64,000 bases of DNA from Pseudomonas laurylsulfatiphila (GCF_002934665.1 NZ_NIRS01000005.1:310001-374000), one strand, 5' to 3'; shown: positions 51,785 to 61,005, counted from the stretch's first letter. Numbers and translations: made by a program. The notes: generated by a model from the sequence alone, not told the origin.

Positions 51785-52774
51785 ATGACGATCAAACGCG
51801 CACTATCCGGATCAATTGTTACAGTTTGTGTATCGCTCGCATTTTCCTTCACCGCTCAGGCGGCGAACCTCACCGTCGGTTATCAAACCGGAATCGACCC
51901 CAGCAAAGTCCCCCAGGCCGATGGTCTTTATGAAAAAACCATCGGCCAGCCCATCGACTGGCGGCGCTTCAACAGCGGCCCGGAAGTGGTCACGGCGATT
52001 GCCTCGGGCGATGTGCAAATCGGCAATCTCGGCTCCAGTCCGCTGGCCGCTGCCGCCTCACGCAACCTGCCGATTGTCGCGTTCATCGTCTCGGCCCAGA
52101 TCAATGCCGCCGAAGCGCTGGTGGTGCGTAACGGCAGCGGCATCGAAAAACCGCAAGATCTGATCGGAAAGACCATCGCCACGCCTTTCGTTTCAACCTC
52201 CCACTACAGCCTGCTCGGTGCGCTGAAGCACTGGGGCCTGGACAGTTCGAAAGTCAAAGTGGTGAACCTGCAGCCAGCAGAAATCGCCGCCGCCTGGAAG
52301 CGCGGCGATATTGACGGCGCATTTGTCTGGTCGCCCGCACTGGGGGAAATCCGCAAGACTGGCAAGACCCTGACCGACGCTGCGCAAGTCGGCCAATGGG
52401 GCGCGCCAACCTTTGAGGTCTGGGTAGCGCGCAAGGATTACGCAGAGAAGCACCCAGAGGTGGTGGCCAAATTCGCCAAGGTCACCCTGGATTCGTTCGC
52501 CGACTATGCCGCCCATAAGGACCAATGGACCGTTGATTCGGTGCCCGTCCAGAAAATCGCCAAACTGACCGGTGCCAACGCCGCCGACGTGCCGGAGTTA
52601 CTGGCCGGTTCCGCATTCCCCGATGCCAAGGCGCAACAGGGCAGCGCGCTGCTGGACGGCGGCACGGCCAAGGCCATTGGCGAGACGGCGAAATTCCTGA
52701 AGGAGCAAGGGAAGGTAGAGGCGGTGCTGCCGGACTATTCGCCGTATGTCAGCGCGAAGTTTGTCCAGGAGTAA
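51785..52774 (+). CDS. tauA: Taurine ABC transporter substrate-binding protein (orphan)
   Basis: A 329-residue periplasmic binding protein with a signal peptide ending AQA at residue 26. The mature start NLTVGYQTGIDPSKVPQADG, with DWRRFNSGPEVVTAIASGDV and GNLGSSPLAAAASR, is characteristic of TauA. The normal partners tauB, tauC and tauD are absent: a REPIN and the convergent argA follow directly. It may feed SsuBC or a transporter elsewhere. AAAGGCGG serves as ribosome-binding site. Confidence 0.92.
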   Translation: MTIKRALSGSIVTVCVSLAFSFTAQAANLTVGYQTGIDPSKVPQADGLYEKTIGQPIDWRRFNSGPEVVTAIASGDVQIGNLGSSPLAAAASRNLPIVAFIVSAQINAAEALVVRNGSGIEKPQDLIGKTIATPFVSTSHYSLLGALKHWGLDSSKVKVVNLQPAEIAAAWKRGDIDGAFVWSPALGEIRKTGKTLTDAAQVGQWGAPTFEVWVARKDYAEKHPEVVAKFAKVTLDSFADYAAHKDQWTVDSVPVQKIAKLTGANAADVPELLAGSAFPDAKAQQGSALLDGGTAKAIGETAKFLKEQGKVEAVLPDYSPYVSAKFVQE

Positions 52775-52784
52775 CACAAGGTTC

Positions 52785-52864
52785 CTGTAGGAGCTGCCGC
52801 AGGCTGCGATCTTTTGATCTTGAAAAGCAAAATCAAAAGATCGCAGCCTGCGGCAGCTCCTACA
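52785..52864. repeat. REPIN of the 'gctgccgcaggctgcgatcttt' family
   Basis: Inverted REP pair of 80 bp between the convergent tauA and argA. It is the same family as at 16378 and 54315. Confidence 0.9.
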
Positions 52865-52867
52865 ACC

Positions 52868-54166
52868 TCAAAGGGCTTTTTCGAAGATCTTCGAATTACG
52901 CTGATAGTTGTAAAGCGACGCTCGCGCCGACGGCAGCCGGTCGACGCTGCTGGGTTCGAAACCACGCTCGCGGAACCAGTGCGCGGTGCGGGTGGTGAGG
53001 ACGAACAAGGTTTTCAGTCCCTGAGCCCGCGCGCGGGTTTCAATACGCTCCAGCAGCTCATCACCGCGACCGCCATGGCGGTACTCCGGATTCACTGCCA
53101 GACACGCGAGTTCACCCGCGTCCGAATCGGCGATCTGATACAGCGCCGCACAGGCGATGATCATGCCTTCGCGTTCAACCACACTGAACTGCTCGATTTC
53201 GCGCTCCAGCACCTCGCGGGAGCGGCGCACCAGGATGCCCTGCTCTTCCAGCGGACTGATCAAATCCAGCAAACCACCGACGTCTTCAATGGCCGCTTCG
53301 CGTACCACTTCGAACTGTTCCTGGGCCACAAGGGTGCCGCCACCGTCGCGAGTGAACAGCTCGGTCAGCAACGCACCGTCTTCGGCGTAACTGACGATAT
53401 GGCTACGGGCCACGCCGCCACGGCAAGCTTCGGCCGCGGCATCGAGCAACTCTGCCTGATAGTTATTGCCCAGGCGTTGCAGATGCGCCGGCACTTGCTG
53501 TGGACGCAGCTCGCGCACCAGCCGCCCGTGTTCGTCGATCAGGCCCAGGTCGGCGCCGAACAGCAGCAGCTTGTCCGCACCCAGGTCGATGGCCGCGCGG
53601 GTGGCGACGTCTTCGCAAGCCAGGTTGAAAATCTCCCCGGTCGGCGAATAGCCCAGCGGCGACAGCAGCACGATGGAGCGCTCGTCCAGCAGACGGTTGA
53701 TGCCCTTGCGGTCGACCCGGCGCACTTCGCCGGTGTGGTGATAGTCGACGCCTTCAAGCACGCCGATCGGTCGAGCCGTCACCAGGTTGCCGCTGGCCAC
53801 CCGCAGGCGCGAGCCCTGCATGGGCGACGAAGCCATGTCCATCGACAGGCGAGCCTCAATGGCAATGCGCAACTGGCCGACCGCGTCGATCACGCACTCC
53901 AGGGTCGCGGCATCGGTGATACGCATGCCGTGATGGTAATGCGGGGTCAGGCCACGGGCCGCGAGGCGCGCTTCGATTTGCGGCCGGGAGCCGTGGACCA
54001 GCACCAGGCGCACGCCCAGGCTGTGCAACAGCACCAGGTCGTGGACGATATTGCCGAAATTCGGGTGTTCAACGCCGTCGCCGGGCAGCATGACGACAAA
54101 GGTGCAATCGCGGTGGGCGTTGATGTAAGGCGAAGCGTGACGAAGCCAATTGACGTATTCGGGCAT
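52868..54166 (-). CDS. argA: Amino-acid N-acetyltransferase (N-acetylglutamate synthase)
   Basis: First step of arginine synthesis, acetyl transfer to glutamate. It has 432 residues with the start at 54166 (MPEYVNWLRHASPYINAHRD). An N-terminal amino-acid-kinase-like domain (about 15-280), which carries the arginine inhibition site in this family, is followed by a C-terminal GNAT domain (about 285-432) with YRHGGRGDELL as the acetyl-CoA loop. It is next to argE, in the same direction, with a REPIN between them. Confidence 0.96.
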   Translation of the reverse strand: MPEYVNWLRHASPYINAHRDCTFVVMLPGDGVEHPNFGNIVHDLVLLHSLGVRLVLVHGSRPQIEARLAARGLTPHYHHGMRITDAATLECVIDAVGQLRIAIEARLSMDMASSPMQGSRLRVASGNLVTARPIGVLEGVDYHHTGEVRRVDRKGINRLLDERSIVLLSPLGYSPTGEIFNLACEDVATRAAIDLGADKLLLFGADLGLIDEHGRLVRELRPQQVPAHLQRLGNNYQAELLDAAAEACRGGVARSHIVSYAEDGALLTELFTRDGGGTLVAQEQFEVVREAAIEDVGGLLDLISPLEEQGILVRRSREVLEREIEQFSVVEREGMIIACAALYQIADSDAGELACLAVNPEYRHGGRGDELLERIETRARAQGLKTLFVLTTRTAHWFRERGFEPSSVDRLPSARASLYNYQRNSKIFEKAL

Positions 54167-54314
54167 GAACCTGGGCCTGTAATAAATAGCAGCCAAAAAA
54201 AGGGCGAAACTGAAAACGCACAGCGGGCTGATGGTTATCGTCGGAACAGGCTTGGCGACACGCGCGCTCTCCTCATGAATACGGGTTTGGAAACTGGCAA
54301 TTTAATCGCGTCCC

Positions 54315-54400
54315 CTGTAGGAGCTGCCGAAGGCTGCGATCTTTTGATCTTTGGTTTTAGAATCAAGATCAAAAGATCGCAGCCTTCGGCAGCTCCTACA
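54315..54400. repeat. REPIN of the 'gctgccgaaggctgcgatcttt' variant
   Basis: Inverted REP pair of 86 bp between argE and argA. Both arms carry the paired change to CCGAAGG/CCTTCGG, which preserves the symmetry of the hairpin. Confidence 0.9.
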
Positions 54401-54410
54401 AGTGTTGCGT

Positions 54411-55580
54411 TCAAGTGGTTGGCACCGCAGTTTTGGCCGGCGTCAGGCAATAGTGTTCGATCAGCTGCCTTAATAGATGCACCGTAGGCTGCAAACGTGA
54501 CATTTCGAGGTATTCCCCCGGCTGGTGAGCACAGGCGATATCACCCGGGCCAAGCACCAGCGTTTCACAGCCAAGGCGCTGAAGATAAGGTGCTTCGGTG
54601 CCGAATGCCACTGCTTCGGCGCTGTGACCGGTGAGCTTTTCGGCAAGGCGCACCAGCTCGGCGTCCTCGGCCTGTTCGAACGACGGCACGTCGGGGAACA
54701 ACGGCGCGTAATCGATCTTGACCTGATGCCGCTCGGCAACCGGCTTGAGCTTCTGCAGGATCTCGGCACGCAGGACCTTGGGGTCCATGCCGGGCAACGG
54801 TCGCAAATCGAATTCCAGCGAACACTGACCGCAGATGCGATTGGGATTGTCGCCGCCATGGATGCAGCCGAAGTTCATCGTTGGCATCGGCACGCCAAAC
54901 TGTGGATTGCGGAATTCGCGCTGCCATAACAAGCGCAGGCCACGCAGTTCGCCGATGGCATCGTGCATGGCCTCCAGGGCGCTGTGGCCCAGGCGCGGGT
55001 CGGAAGAGTGACCGCTCTGCCCGAGGATGTCGATGCGCTCCATCATGATGCCTTTGTGCATGCGGATCGGCTTGAGCCCGGTCGGCTCGCCGATCACCGC
55101 CGCCCGCCCCAGCGGCCGCCCCGCTTCGGCCAGCGCACGGGCACCGGACATCGAGCTTTCTTCATCGCAGGTGGCGAGAATCAACAACGGCTGTTTGAAC
55201 GGCTGATCGAGCAGCGGTATGACCGCTTCGATCGCCAGGGCGAAAAACCCCTTCATGTCGCAACTGCCCAGGCCGACCCAACGACCGTCGACTTCCGTCA
55301 GCTTCAGCGGGTCGGTTTGCCACAGCGCACCGTCGAACGGCACGGTGTCGCTGTGCCCTGCCAGCACCAGGCCGCCGGGGCCGGAACCGAAACTGGCCAG
55401 CAGGTTGAACTTGCCGGGGTTGACCTGCTGGATCTCGCAGGTAAAACCCAGCTCACCGAGCCACGTCGCCAGCAGATCGATGACCGGGCGGTTGCTTTGA
55501 TCGAGTCTGGGCTGGGTACAACTGACGGACGGCGCGGCGATCAGCGCCGCGAACTGTTCTTTCATCGACGGCAATGGCAT
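54411..55580 (-). CDS. argE: Acetylornithine deacetylase
   Basis: A 389-residue zinc hydrolase of the M20/ArgE family that releases ornithine from N-acetylornithine. The metal ligands are in GHSDTVPFDG and GSCDMKGFFA, the catalytic Glu in CDEESSMSGAR, and the final ligand in LGPGDIACAHQPGEYL. The ATG at 55580 has GGGAG upstream. It precedes argA on the same strand. Confidence 0.94.
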   Translation of the reverse strand: MPLPSMKEQFAALIAAPSVSCTQPRLDQSNRPVIDLLATWLGELGFTCEIQQVNPGKFNLLASFGSGPGGLVLAGHSDTVPFDGALWQTDPLKLTEVDGRWVGLGSCDMKGFFALAIEAVIPLLDQPFKQPLLILATCDEESSMSGARALAEAGRPLGRAAVIGEPTGLKPIRMHKGIMMERIDILGQSGHSSDPRLGHSALEAMHDAIGELRGLRLLWQREFRNPQFGVPMPTMNFGCIHGGDNPNRICGQCSLEFDLRPLPGMDPKVLRAEILQKLKPVAERHQVKIDYAPLFPDVPSFEQAEDAELVRLAEKLTGHSAEAVAFGTEAPYLQRLGCETLVLGPGDIACAHQPGEYLEMSRLQPTVHLLRQLIEHYCLTPAKTAVPTT

Positions 55581-55737
55581 CGCTGACTCCCGGCACCCGA
55601 ATTGAGGTTCATCATAGAACCAACCGATGACAGGAATAAACCGTCTCGGCGCGTACTAACCTTGAGTCCTGTACACTGCACGACCTTGGCAGCCACACAT
55701 TCCCCCGGCTGCGCTCCCGATCCTGGATTTTCCGGCC

Positions 55738-57105
55738 ATGCAGAAAGAAACCGAAATCAAACTCCGCGTCAGCCGCGAAACCCTCGCCGCCCTGCGCGAG
55801 CACCCCTTACTGAAAAAACGCAACAAAAGTGGCTGGGAACGCCGTGAGTTGATGAATCAATACTTCGACACCCCAGAGCGCGATCTGGCCCAGGCCAAAG
55901 TCGCCCTGCGCCTGCGCAAGGATGGCGAAGAAGTGATCCAGACCCTCAAGACCCGCGGCCAGAGCGTCGCCGGCCTGTCGGTGCGTAACGAGTACGACTG
56001 GAACCTGCCCAAAGCCAAGCTCGACCTGAAGAAGCTCGACGGCGAATGCTGGCCCGAGGAACTGGCCACACTGGACAAGAAAACCCTGAAGCCGATCTTC
56101 ACCACCGACTTCGTCCGCGAACGCGCGGAAATCGCCTGGGGCCGCGGCAAGACCAAAGTGGTCATCGAAGCCGCCCTGGACCTCGGCCACGTAGTGGTCG
56201 GCAAGCAGAAAGAAGAAATCTGCGAGCTGGAGCTGGAGCTGCGTGAAGGCGAACCGGCCGCATTGCTGGAGCTGGCCGCCGAGCTGGCCGAGAAACTGGC
56301 GCTGATGCCATGCGATATCAGCAAGGCCGAGCGCGGATATCGCCTGTACGACGCCCACAGCTACTCATTGAGCCTGCCGGCGCCGCAGATCACGGCCGAA
56401 ACGCCGCTGGACGACGCGTTCGCCGCACTAAGCTGGCACTTGCTCGGCAGCAGCCAGCGCCTGGCCGAGCAGTATCGCTTCAACGGTCACTGGCGCCTGT
56501 TGCAGGACTGGGTCGAGTGCCTGGCCGAAATGCGCGCGCTGATCAGCAGCCTTGGTCAAGCCGCACCCCGTCAGTCAACTCACGATCTGCGCATCGCCCT
56601 TGATGCCTTGCTGGAAGACTGGCGCCCGCTGGTCCAGGCCGGCCTGGACGATGAAGACGTGCGCAAAGCCGCACCCGAGCAGTTCCTTGAAGAACTCGAA
56701 GACCCGCGCTGGGGCCTGTTCTCACTGACTACCTCACGCTGGCTGCTGGCCCGCACCTGGGCTGCCGACCGCAACACCCGTGGCAATCGCCAAGGCGCTG
56801 CGCAACTGGGCAGCTGGTTGCCACGCCTGCTGGGCGAAGAAGCCAACTCGCTGCAATTGCAACGCTATCAGCAACAACCGGAAGACCTGGCCGAGCAACT
56901 GCCGCGCATCGAACGCATCCAGGTCTGGCTGCACCATGCGCGTAACGTGCTGGAGATCCCGGAAATGGATCGCCTGTACGGCGAGCTGAACAAACTGGCG
57001 CAACTGGCCAACGAGTCGATCACCGACGAAGTCCTGGATGCGCGCAAGCAGCAGGCGATTGCGGTGTATCAGAACCGTGCCTGGAAGATGTTGCTGCGTC
57101 TGTAA
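55738..57105 (+). CDS. CYTH-CHAD domain protein, inorganic triphosphatase-like
   Basis: A 455-residue two-domain protein. The N-terminal CYTH domain (about 1-200) begins with the signature ETEIKLRVS and has the basic/acidic tunnel motifs ALRLRKDG and ELELELREGE. The C-terminal CHAD domain (about 220-455) is a helical bundle with conserved His and Arg in STHDLRIALDALLEDW. E. coli YgiF with this architecture hydrolyses inorganic triphosphate, and CHAD domains bind polyphosphate. Polyphosphate-linked activity is likely. Confidence 0.92.
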   Translation: MQKETEIKLRVSRETLAALREHPLLKKRNKSGWERRELMNQYFDTPERDLAQAKVALRLRKDGEEVIQTLKTRGQSVAGLSVRNEYDWNLPKAKLDLKKLDGECWPEELATLDKKTLKPIFTTDFVRERAEIAWGRGKTKVVIEAALDLGHVVVGKQKEEICELELELREGEPAALLELAAELAEKLALMPCDISKAERGYRLYDAHSYSLSLPAPQITAETPLDDAFAALSWHLLGSSQRLAEQYRFNGHWRLLQDWVECLAEMRALISSLGQAAPRQSTHDLRIALDALLEDWRPLVQAGLDDEDVRKAAPEQFLEELEDPRWGLFSLTTSRWLLARTWAADRNTRGNRQGAAQLGSWLPRLLGEEANSLQLQRYQQQPEDLAEQLPRIERIQVWLHHARNVLEIPEMDRLYGELNKLAQLANESITDEVLDARKQQAIAVYQNRAWKMLLRL

Positions 57106-57112
57106 TACCGCT

Positions 57113-57169
57113 ATCGCTGGCAAGCCAGCTCCTACACCGAAAACCTGTAGGAGCTGGCTTGCCGGCGAT
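57113..57169. repeat. REPIN, 'ctggcttgccag' type (shortest copy)
   Basis: Inverted REP pair with a very short loop, 57 bp in all, between the CYTH-CHAD gene and the Lrp-type gene. The right arm has GCCGGCGAT where the left has ATCGCTGGC. Confidence 0.88.
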
Positions 57170-57195
57170 GTGGCCCGCACAATCACCACAAAACC

Positions 57196-57660
57196 CTAAA
57201 CCGGCAAACTTGTCGTGGACTTGATCTCCGACAACGCCACGATCGAGTTGACCTCCTGAATCCCCGGCACCATCGACAGCTTCTCGAAGAAGAAGCGCTC
57301 GTACGCCTCGATGTCCGCCGTGACAATCCGCAGCAGAAAATCCACCGCCCCCATCAGCACATAACACTCCAGCACCTCCGGAAAGCCGCGAATCGCCTCG
57401 GTGAACTCGGTGAAGTTCGAACGCCCGTGGGCATTGAGTTTCACCTCCGCGAAGATCTGCGTGTTCAGGCCGATTTTCTTGCGGTCGAGCAAGGTCACCT
57501 GGCCGCGAATGATGCCCTCCTCCTTCATCCGCTGGATCCGCCGCCAGCAGGGCGATTGCGAGAGCCCCACCTGCTCGGCGATCTGCGCGCTGGAGAGCGA
57601 AGCGTCCTCTTGCAGCAAGGCGAGGATCTTGCGGTCGTAGCTGTCCAGTACGCTCTGCAT
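57196..57660 (-). CDS. Lrp/AsnC-family transcriptional regulator
   Basis: A 154-residue regulator. The N-terminal HTH (about 5-60) reads DRKILALLQEDASLSSAQIA and VGLSQSPCWRRIQRMKEEGI. The C-terminal RAM/AsnC effector domain (about 65-150) has VLECYVLMGAVDFLLRIV. It is divergent from a small ACT-like protein at 57787 across 126 bp, which it may control. The effector is probably an amino acid. Confidence 0.92.
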   Translation of the reverse strand: MQSVLDSYDRKILALLQEDASLSSAQIAEQVGLSQSPCWRRIQRMKEEGIIRGQVTLLDRKKIGLNTQIFAEVKLNAHGRSNFTEFTEAIRGFPEVLECYVLMGAVDFLLRIVTADIEAYERFFFEKLSMVPGIQEVNSIVALSEIKSTTSLPV

Positions 57661-57762
57661 AAAAAAACCTTTGATCTCTCAATATGTGAATTGATTAAGT
57701 CTGTATTCCTGCCATTTGGCCAATCATAGAGAAGAAATACCCGGTACAGGATGTAAATATTT

Positions 57763-57779
57763 CTCCAGTAATTCTGGAG
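57763..57779 (+). promoter_or_regulatory. Hairpin covering the ribosome-binding site of the ACT-like gene
   Basis: CTCCAG-taatt-CTGGAG forms a perfect 6-bp stem whose right arm holds the only plausible ribosome-binding site (TGGAG), seven bases before the ATG at 57787. The stem would hide the site in the mRNA. Confidence 0.5.
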
Positions 57780-57786
57780 CCTGACC

Positions 57787-58125
57787 ATGCCGTATCTCGA
57801 AGCCGTGAACACCCCACCTGCCCGCGCCGATGTCTGGAACATCAGCAATGCCCATTGCCGAGTTCGCTATCAAATACTGGCCGAGGCCGAACCGGACCTG
57901 CTGTGTCGCGCCCTCAATCTGTTTGCCTTGCAATTGCTCACGCCGGAACAGGTCAACGTGCAGCGCCAGGACGACTGGCTGACCATCGAGATCGTCATCG
58001 ACGGTTTGAGCTGGCACCGCGCGCAAGTGATAGCGGAAAAACTTCGTAACCTGATCTGCGTCTGCTCGGTAGAGCTGCAAGCAGCTGACTCTGCCTGGGC
58101 CGAAACGGTACAGGCGGCGGGCTGA
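57787..58125 (+). CDS. Small ACT-like domain protein of unknown function
   Basis: A 112-residue cytoplasmic protein. The middle (about 24-100) looks like an ACT fold: CRVRYQILAEAEPDLLCRAL, then NLFALQLLTPEQVNVQRQDD, then WLTIEIVIDGLSWHRAQVIA and EKLRNLICVCSVEL, a beta-alpha-beta-beta-alpha-beta pattern as in acetolactate synthase small subunits. No catalytic domain is attached. It is divergent from an Lrp-type regulator, and its ribosome-binding site lies in a hairpin. It may be an amino-acid-binding regulator; I do not know its partner. Confidence 0.75.
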   Translation: MPYLEAVNTPPARADVWNISNAHCRVRYQILAEAEPDLLCRALNLFALQLLTPEQVNVQRQDDWLTIEIVIDGLSWHRAQVIAEKLRNLICVCSVELQAADSAWAETVQAAG

Positions 58126-58215
58126 AAAACGCCGAAACGGCTTCGTCGGGTAGTGGCCCAGCGGTCAGCCGGGCCACGGCTATCCTTTGCGCACTGTCGT
58201 TCAAAAGGAGCCCGC

Positions 58216-60000
58216 ATGTCCGTTCAACTCGCCTTTCAGGACCGCTGGCTGGATCTCAATGATGTGCTGCGCGAACTGGTCGCGCAGGGCTTTATCAGCC
58301 AGGATTCGGCCGAACACGCGCTCAATGCCCGCCGCCGCAACGCCGCCCATGGCCAAATGCATCCGCTGGAGTTCATCGCCAGCCAACAGTTGGGCGACCT
58401 CAGCCGCCCCGGCAAACTGCTGGACCTGGAAAGCCTGACCCTGTGGCTGTCCCGGCAGGCCGGACAGCCTTATCTGCGCATCGATCCGTTGAAAATCAAC
58501 GTCGCGGCCGTGACCCCGCTGATGTCCTATGCCTTCGCCCAGCGCCACAAGATCCTCGCGGTAGCGATCGACCGTGATGCGGTGACCGTGGCCAGCGCCC
58601 AGCCTTATGTCAGCGGCTGGGAGGCGGACCTGACCCACGTGCTCAAATTGCCGATCAAGCGCGTGGTGGCCAACCCGGTGGACATCCAGCGCTTCAGCGT
58701 CGAATTTTTCCGTCTGGCCAAATCGGTCACCGGGGCCAACAGCGCCGACCCGCACGTCAGCACCCTCGGCAATTTCGAACAGTTGCTCAACCTCGGCGCC
58801 AGCGACCAGGAGCCGGACGCCAACGACGCACACATCGTCAACATCGTCGACTGGCTGTTCCAGTACGCGTTCCAGCAACGCGCCAGCGACATCCACATCG
58901 AGCCCCGTCGCGAGCAAGGCACGGTACGCTTTCGCATCGACGGCGTGTTGCACAACGTCTATCAATTCCCGCCCCAGGTCACCATGGCCATCGTCAGTCG
59001 CCTGAAAACCCTGGGGCGCATGAACGTCGCGGAGAAACGCAAACCCCAGGACGGCCGGGTGAAAACCAAGACCCCGGACGGCGGCGAAGTTGAACTGCGC
59101 TTGTCGACACTGCCCACCGCGTTCGGCGAAAAAATGGTCATGCGGATCTTCGACCCGGACGTCCTGCTCAAGGACTTCGACCAGCTCGGTTTCTCCACCG
59201 ACGACCTGCGCCGCTGGCAGGACATGACCCGCCAGCCCCACGGCATCATCCTCGTCACCGGGCCGACGGGGTCGGGCAAGACCACCACCCTGTACACCAC
59301 CCTGAAAAAACTGGCGACGCCGGAGGTCAACCTCTGCACCATCGAAGACCCGATTGAAATGGTCGAGCCAGCCTTCAACCAGATGCAGGTCCAGCACAAC
59401 ATCGACCTGACCTTCGCCGCCGGCGTGCGTGCGCTGATGCGACAAGACCCGGACATCATCATGATCGGCGAGATCCGCGACCTCGAGACCGCGGAGATGG
59501 CGATCCAGGCGGCGCTCACCGGGCACCTGGTGCTGTCGACCCTGCACACCAACGATGCGCCCGGTGCCATCAGCCGCCTGCTGGAACTCGGCGTGCCGCA
59601 TTACCTGATCAAGGCCACAGTGCTTGGCGTCATGGCCCAGCGACTGGTGCGAACCCTGTGCCCGCACTGCAAGGCGCCACTGGCGCTGGGCGAAGACGAT
59701 TGGCAAACCCTGACCCGCCCCTGGCAGGCCCCGCTGCCAGGCAATGCCCAACGAGCCATCGGTTGCGTGGAATGCCGCGACACCGGTTATCGCGGCCGTG
59801 CCGGGGTCTACGAAATCATGCAACTCAGCGATGGCATCAAGGCGTTGATCAGTCCTGATACCGATCTGCTGGCCGTGCGACGCCAGGCATTCAAGGAAGG
59901 CATGCGCAGCCTGCGGCTGTCAGGGGCGCAAAAGGTCGCCGCCGGGCTGACGACCATCGAGGAGGTGCTGCGCGTGACGCCTCAGAGCGAGCAGAACTGA
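58216..60000 (+). CDS. GspE/PulE-family secretion/pilus ATPase (orphan)
   Basis: A 594-residue traffic ATPase. After an N-terminal MshEN-type region (about 10-190) come Walker A GPTGSGKTT at 349-357, the Asp box TIEDPIEMVEP, Walker B DPDIIMIGEIRD at 411-422 and the His box in STLHTNDAPGA. Two CxxC pairs (482/485 and 517/520) form the usual zinc site. Such ATPases drive type II secretion or type IV pilus assembly, but no gspF, pilC or pseudopilin genes adjoin it. The start at 58216 has AAAGGAG upstream. Confidence 0.9.
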   Translation: MSVQLAFQDRWLDLNDVLRELVAQGFISQDSAEHALNARRRNAAHGQMHPLEFIASQQLGDLSRPGKLLDLESLTLWLSRQAGQPYLRIDPLKINVAAVTPLMSYAFAQRHKILAVAIDRDAVTVASAQPYVSGWEADLTHVLKLPIKRVVANPVDIQRFSVEFFRLAKSVTGANSADPHVSTLGNFEQLLNLGASDQEPDANDAHIVNIVDWLFQYAFQQRASDIHIEPRREQGTVRFRIDGVLHNVYQFPPQVTMAIVSRLKTLGRMNVAEKRKPQDGRVKTKTPDGGEVELRLSTLPTAFGEKMVMRIFDPDVLLKDFDQLGFSTDDLRRWQDMTRQPHGIILVTGPTGSGKTTTLYTTLKKLATPEVNLCTIEDPIEMVEPAFNQMQVQHNIDLTFAAGVRALMRQDPDIIMIGEIRDLETAEMAIQAALTGHLVLSTLHTNDAPGAISRLLELGVPHYLIKATVLGVMAQRLVRTLCPHCKAPLALGEDDWQTLTRPWQAPLPGNAQRAIGCVECRDTGYRGRAGVYEIMQLSDGIKALISPDTDLLAVRRQAFKEGMRSLRLSGAQKVAAGLTTIEEVLRVTPQSEQN

Positions 60001-60084
60001 GCCCTGCTGTTCTTATCCGCCATCGGCACCGCTACACTCCAGCGATTGCAACTCCACAGATCCACACATCAACAAGGAATCGTT

Positions 60085-61005
60085 ATGCAGATCGGTAGTG
60101 TGCTTTTGCTTTTTGTCGGCCTGGTGGTCGCCATTCTGTTCATGGGCTTCAAGGTCGTGCCCCAGGGCTTTGAATGGACCGTCGAGCGTTTCGGGCGTTA
60201 CACCAATACGCTCAAACCGGGGCTGAACATCATCATTCCGGTCATGGACCGCATCGGTCGCAAGATGAATGTGATGGAAAGCGTGCTGGACATTCCGCCA
60301 CAGGAAGTCATCACCGCCGACAACGCCACGGTACAAATCGACGCGGTGTGCTTCTTCCAGGTGGTCAACACGGCCCAGGCCGCCTACGAAGTCAACAACC
60401 TCGAGCACGCTATCCGCAACCTGTTGCAAACTAACATCCGCACGGTGCTCGGCTCGATGGAACTCGACGCCATGCTCAGCCAGCGCGACGGCATCAACGA
60501 AAAACTGCTGCGCACCGTCGATGAAGCGACCGCGCCATGGGGCATCAAGATCACCCGGATCGAGATCAAGGACATCAGCCCACCCGCCGACCTGATGGCG
60601 GCGATGAGTGGGCAGATGAAAGCCGAACGGATCAAGCGTGCACAGATCCTCGAAGCCGAAGGCCTGCGTGCCGCAGCGATCCTGACCGCCGAAGGCAAGA
60701 AGCAGGCGCAGATCCTCGAAGCCGAAGGCAGCCGGCAGGCCGCCTTCCTGGAGTCCGAAGCCCGGGAGCGGCAAGCCGAGGCGGAAGCCCAGGCGACCAA
60801 AGTGGTGTCCGAAGCCATCGCCAGTGGCAACGTGCAAGCGGTCAATTACTTCGTGGCGCAGAAGTACATCGATGCGCTGGGCAAGCTGGCTTCGGCCAAC
60901 AACAGCAAAGTGATCCTGATGCCGCTGGAGGCCAGTTCGATGATCGGCGCGGTGGGCGGCATCGGCGAAATCGTCAAAGCCACTTTCGACAACAAGAAAG
61001 CCTGA
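60085..61005 (+). CDS. SPFH-domain paraslipin (stomatin-like, QmcA type)
   Basis: A 306-residue membrane-anchored protein with one N-terminal helix (about 3-22), an SPFH/band-7 domain (about 25-180) and a coiled coil built from repeats such as RAQILEAEGLRAA and KQAQILEAEGSRQAA (about 190-245). It forms oligomers in membrane microdomains and can regulate FtsH-type proteases. The NfeD gene follows 8 nt later, the standard paraslipin/NfeD operon. Confidence 0.93.
   Translation: MQIGSVLLLFVGLVVAILFMGFKVVPQGFEWTVERFGRYTNTLKPGLNIIIPVMDRIGRKMNVMESVLDIPPQEVITADNATVQIDAVCFFQVVNTAQAAYEVNNLEHAIRNLLQTNIRTVLGSMELDAMLSQRDGINEKLLRTVDEATAPWGIKITRIEIKDISPPADLMAAMSGQMKAERIKRAQILEAEGLRAAAILTAEGKKQAQILEAEGSRQAAFLESEARERQAEAEAQATKVVSEAIASGNVQAVNYFVAQKYIDALGKLASANNSKVILMPLEASSMIGAVGGIGEIVKATFDNKKA

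Noticed and set aside
52814..54487. A 557-codon plus-strand frame opposite argA
   Set aside because: Antisense to argA, and it starts and ends within REP sequences; not a gene.
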